A DNA stretch of 64,000 nucleotides from Siphonodentalium dalli (lineage: Eukaryota; Mollusca; Scaphopoda; Gadilida; Siphonodentaliidae): positions 74,490,705 to 74,554,704 of the forward strand of contig CP136067.1 of assembly GCA_032622095.1 (NCBI GenBank), in the 5' to 3' direction. Position 1 is the first letter of the stretch, and each line of letters opens with the position of its first letter. Positions 61,036-64,000 of this stretch are shown here, one piece after another. Both the position numbers and the translations under genes were made by a program. The notes beneath the pieces were generated by a model. That model was not told the origin of the DNA and did no database searches. It saw nothing but the letters and a program-made list of their open reading frames with translations.

Positions 61036-62117
61036 GTAGAAGTTGGTTAACCCTTTGCTAGTGATTGGGGAAACGGAAGGTAATTCGGGAAATCGAGGTT
61101 ACGACGTCAAATTTCATACAAAATCTTCGCGGTGTTTTTGTTGATAAAATATTGGGGATAATTTTATTTAACGATGTCAAAGTATGGTACGCATTCATAT
61201 GGCCATGAACTAGAGTGATTAGTGCACATGTAGATGTGAAAATTTAAAGGAATGCACGCGTAAAACGATCTCATTCTTTTATTAGAAAGTGATTGCTAAC
61301 AGTAAAGAAATTACGGCAACTGTGTTGCCTTACCGTCTTACGTAATACACATCTCAATCGACGACGTTTTCTGTTTTGCAAATTTATATGTTTATATATG
61401 CAATATATAATGGGGGGATACTTTTGTTTAACGATGTCAAAGTATGGTACGCATTCATGTGGACATGAACTAGAGTGATTGGTGCACACGTAGATGTGAA
61501 AATTAAAGGAATGCACTGCAAAACGATCTCTTTTTTATTTATTTGAAAGTGATTGCCAACAGTAAAGAAATTATGGCGACAGTGTTGTCTCACGCAGTAC
61601 CGTACACAACCAAATCTCCGTTGTTTTAAAATATATTTGTTGATAAATTGAACACCATAATAAGATAAATTTTCGGAAATTACCAGCTGAAATTACAGCA
61701 ATAAAATTCAGAATCTGATAAATTTCAATGTGAAATTGATTTTAATTCTATGCAACAAATCAGGGTCAAGAAAATTCCGGAAAGATACTTACCAACTCCA
61801 TAGTGTCTCCTTGTTCTCCATCGTCAGACGGAATATATGATCAAACAAACCATCTTACCTGCTCTTCCCGTACCAACGATGTAGTATGAATTAAATTTAA
61901 TATTTTTGCACATTGCCTAATGGGGGACTTGACTTTCATAAACATGAAAATGAATTGTTACCAATTAATTAAAATTAAAATAACCCATCCATGCAGATAA
62001 ACAAGAGCCACCATAAGATTTAATAATACATTTTTTCCTATAACTTTGACGTTACCAGAAAGTTCTGATGGCTGGAATGACGACGTTAGACATATTACTG
62101 CTGGGTAAAGGGTTAAA
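61036..62117. mobile_element. TIR-bounded repeat with internal ~250-bp tandem duplication
   Basis: TTAACCCTTTGC at the left is mirrored by GGTAAAGGGTTAA at the right. Within it, GATGTCAAAGTATGGTACGC and the ~200 bp that follow occur at about 61172 and again at about 61433. CCCTTTACCC at 57180 may be a related end. Confidence 0.5.
61793..61821 (-). other. Possible cryptic short coding exon (ATG to strong donor)
   Basis: On the minus strand an ATG at 61821 opens a short frame that runs without stop to GTTG|GTAAGTATC, a near-consensus donor. A second good donor (GCAG|GTAAGATG) lies about 55 bp upstream. No family is recognised and no acceptor or downstream partner was identified. It may be a relic of the transposon it sits in. 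Confidence 0.2.
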
Positions 62118-62227
62118 GTGCAGCAGTGAGTATCAGATTTCATTACCAGGTATCAATAATAGAGATTATCTCTGGTCTCTCTTACTAATACCACAGTTGT
62201 AAGCTGCTACAGTTATATAGTGTAAGC

Positions 62228-62788
62228 AAATCTCAAATCTGTTCAATTCTTAGTTAAAAGGGGCCATAATTCTGGTATAAAAAACAGGATCTGACCCATA
62301 TTCAAACTCGATCTGTATTTTGAGTTGATAAACTCGCATACCAAATTTGGTTCTTATCAGTTGAAAAATGGTTGATTTATCAAAATATGCAGAAATTCTA
62401 TATCAAAGGGCCATAACTCCTTTAAAAAATATCGGATCAATCCCATATTCAAACTCGATCTGTATTTTGGTCCGAGAAACTTGCATACCAAATTTGATTC
62501 TGATCAGATAAAAAAATTTGAATTATGGTAGCATGCATGAATTCTAAGTTGAAAAATGGCCATAACTCCGTAAAAAAAACTCGGATCGAACCCATATTCG
62601 AACTCGATCTGTATTTGCTGCTGAGAAATTCATATACAAAATTTGGTTCCGATCAGATATAAAATGTTTGAGTTATCGCACCATGCGTAAAGTGTCTACA
62701 GACAGACAGACAGACGGACGGACTAACGACGAGTGGTCAATCCGGACAACGACACTATGTTTACCATACTATGGTATGGGTAAACAGC
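62228..62788 (+). mobile_element. R2-type repeat in intron E2-E3
   Basis: This is closely similar to the copy at 4370-4920, in the same order: CTGTTCAATTCTTAGTT, three ~125-bp modules, (ACAG)n at about 62700-62712, CGACGAGTGGTCAATCC and the TACCATACTATGGTATGGGT hairpin. It lies about 100 bp downstream of E2 in the gene direction and is inserted antisense to NUP210. Confidence 0.75.
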
Positions 62789-62887
62789 TGCTATAGGGGT
62801 TCCATTCCCCGCAACCCCTAGCGGAAACCCTGCAAGAGAGTATAATGAACTAAAACAGTAAAAGCATAGGATTCTGAATGTACAAAC

Positions 62888-63063
62888 CTTTGATGGGTAC
62901 AGTTTGTGTCTATCATTGTCATAAAGTTCCAATACAATGTCATATTCACGGCCAGTTTGTAATATCCACTTCCTACCAGGGAATACCAGGAAGTTGATCG
63001 TGGAAGCAGAAACAACGTGCAACATGGCAGCCTGTGGCTTGTAGGAGTCACTGTAGATTATAT
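62888..63063 (-). CDS. NUP210: NUP210 exon (E2), WxLxTGRxY segment
   Basis: The 176-bp exon has acceptor TTTATAG and donor AAG|GTTTGT. It reads IIYSDSYKPQAAML, then VVSASTINFLVFPG, then KWILQTGREYDIVLELYD, and ends LYPSK at a codon boundary. The W-x-L-x-TGR-x-Y-x-I pattern followed by an acidic turn is a recognisable gp210 signature; vertebrate NUP210 has the same spacing. The exon joins E3 without a phase gap across a 9.8-kb intron. Confidence 0.95.
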
Positions 63064-63529
63064 CTATAAATGGGTTAAGGATGGTGAAAGACAGCTAGTA
63101 TGATCCAGTAAGGAATGAGTTTCCTTTTAATTACAAAAACTATGTAAGGTAAATTGAACCATTTGTTTCAACATCATCAGCTGTAAACTTCACAATCATG
63201 TATGTCATTTTCTATAGAGAAATTTTGCTTGAAGTTATTGCATTTATATGTCAATAATAAGATACCTCTATAATACATTTTTGTTTCTTAATGACACATA
63301 TAACTCATTCATAGATGTGACTGGAAAATATGAAATGTACATGTAGCTGAAGCTCATTCCAAATATTCCAAGAGCAAATTCCATAATGATTTTTCATATC
63401 AAGTCTACATATACAGCCTTAAAGAAACTGTATTCAAGAATATCCCCAGGTAAAATTAAAATATGGTCATCACTTTGATTGTGAGTAAAATGAGATCATT
63501 AAGTTACTGGTTGATGATTAAAAGTGTAC
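63064..63529. other. Intron E1-E2 (466 bp)
   Basis: The shortest intron found. No repeat was recognised. Confidence 0.8.
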
Positions 63530-63658
63530 TTTTGTCTTTGAGGATGATCTTTGTTGAACCCATCTCTGTACCAACAGCAGTGGATGTTGCTTTCTCAAAG
63601 TCACAAATGTTGGAATTCTCTACCTCAAGGAAATATTGTTCATTTGGCATCTCAATAG
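63530..63658 (-). CDS. NUP210: NUP210 exon (E1 in window), lumenal domain
   Basis: The 129-bp exon follows an acceptor TTTAATTTTAG and ends at a GTACAC donor. It starts with two bases that finish a codon and ends with one base. It reads IEMPNEQYFLEVE, then NSNICDF, and finishes STKIILKDK, a beta-rich Ig-like strand pattern of gp210. A second possible donor (GTAACT, 22 bp further on) looks stronger, but only the GTACAC donor joins in frame to E2, giving KDKNIIYSDS. The exons upstream of this one lie beyond the right edge. Confidence 0.88.
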
Positions 63659-64000
63659 CTAAAATTAAATAATAGGTTTATAATACAGCACATTCTTTTA
63701 CCTATATCAGAGTGATGATCAGTCTTTCAATTTTGAAAGTTCAGACGAGATATAACAAGCAGTCGCAGACGGCGGTATCCACCGCCGAATTGTGCAGTTG
63801 GGGAAGTGCATTCTCGATAATGTTTACATTCTCAATATGCGCTAAACAAGAGGTGGGATTTTGTCAAAAATCCTGGCTTGAGAACTCATTTTAGGTACTG
63901 GTCATGGGAACTCATATACCAAATATCTTTGAAATCCGTTGAGATTTGTGGAAATGAGCCCTGGGATGTCGTCTATTTGCTATTTGGTAAATTTGACAAA
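63659..64000. other. Intron upstream of E1
   Basis: Intronic by position; the acceptor for E1 is at its left edge. The 60-codon plus-strand frame is not credited. Confidence 0.6.

Larger units (their letters stand above)
9210..63658 (-). other. NUP210: NUP210/gp210 gene, partial (10 exons found, both ends outside window)
   Basis: The gene encodes a single-pass glycoprotein of the nuclear pore membrane whose large lumenal domain is built of Ig-like repeats. Ten exons with GT-AG boundaries join in frame (1244 bp, about 414 residues) and read collinearly with animal gp210, from the WxLxTGRxYxI segment through the SWS-type Ig repeat to the SCKDFGEQ segment. Signal peptide and transmembrane segment are not in the window. 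Found introns range from 466 bp to 19.6 kb. The length of human NUP210 is about 1,890 residues, so only about a fifth of the protein is covered by over 54 kb of DNA. One exon between 15001 and 9265 is missing from this reconstruction: both neighbours have phase 1, and the protein has a short gap there. Orthology is inferred from recalled family sequence, not from a search. Confidence 0.95.

Noticed and set aside
63508-63658. Longer version of exon E1 using the GTAACT donor
   Set aside because: It leaves two bases and breaks the frame with E2; the GTACAC donor gives the family-like KDKNI junction.

Overview
This is a eukaryotic, intron- and repeat-dominated window with no prokaryote-style gene layout. 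Its one recognisable protein-coding gene is the middle part of a NUP210 (gp210, nuclear pore membrane glycoprotein) orthologue on the minus strand. Ten exons between 63658 and 9210 join in consistent phase and encode about 414 residues, collinear with the N-terminal third of the lumenal domain of animal gp210. The 5' end of the gene lies beyond the right edge and the 3' part beyond the left edge. One short exon between 15001 and 9265 could not be found. The dispersed repeats, with ACGG/ACAG-type tracts, ~160-bp iterated cores and 3' hairpins, recall the pearl / Helentron-derived elements of bivalves. A mollusc, probably a bivalve, is therefore my best inference, but no marker in the window proves it.

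Layout by gene order, right to left. 63658-62888 holds exons 1-2. 62888-53113 is a 9.8-kb intron with an R2-type repeat, a TIR-bounded repeat near 61-62 kb, tandem repeats near 60 kb and twin TTAA-flanked MITEs at 55.5-56.5 kb. Exons 3 and 4 follow, with a chain of R1/R5/R3/R2 repeats between them, then exon 5 at 47453-47605. Immediately after exon 5 is a 3.8-kb minisatellite (43691-47462) of about 88 copies of a 43-bp unit. That unit is the exon 5/intron boundary itself, so the 5' splice site GAG|GTAATA is repeated about 88 times. Exons 6-7 come next, then an intron with a dead LINE reverse transcriptase, exon 8, and a 19.6-kb intron almost filled by one expanded repeat element (17.6-34.4 kb). 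That element carries about 100 satellite monomers of ~164/155 bp arranged in nearly identical ~4.2-kb higher-order blocks. Exons 9 and 10 follow, and the last 9 kb contains only repeats and unassigned sequence.

Two repeat families share an architecture visible directly in the sequence: a 5' palindrome, a subterminal motif, a body, a short-repeat tract, and a 3' hairpin containing the inverted copy of the subterminal motif. R1 begins GTGTCAATGACAC and contains the satellite core; R2 begins GCCGATCACGATCGGC. No tRNA, rRNA, CRISPR or operon was seen. Everything outside the ten exons is intronic or flanking DNA shaped by non-autonomous transposons and tandem amplification.
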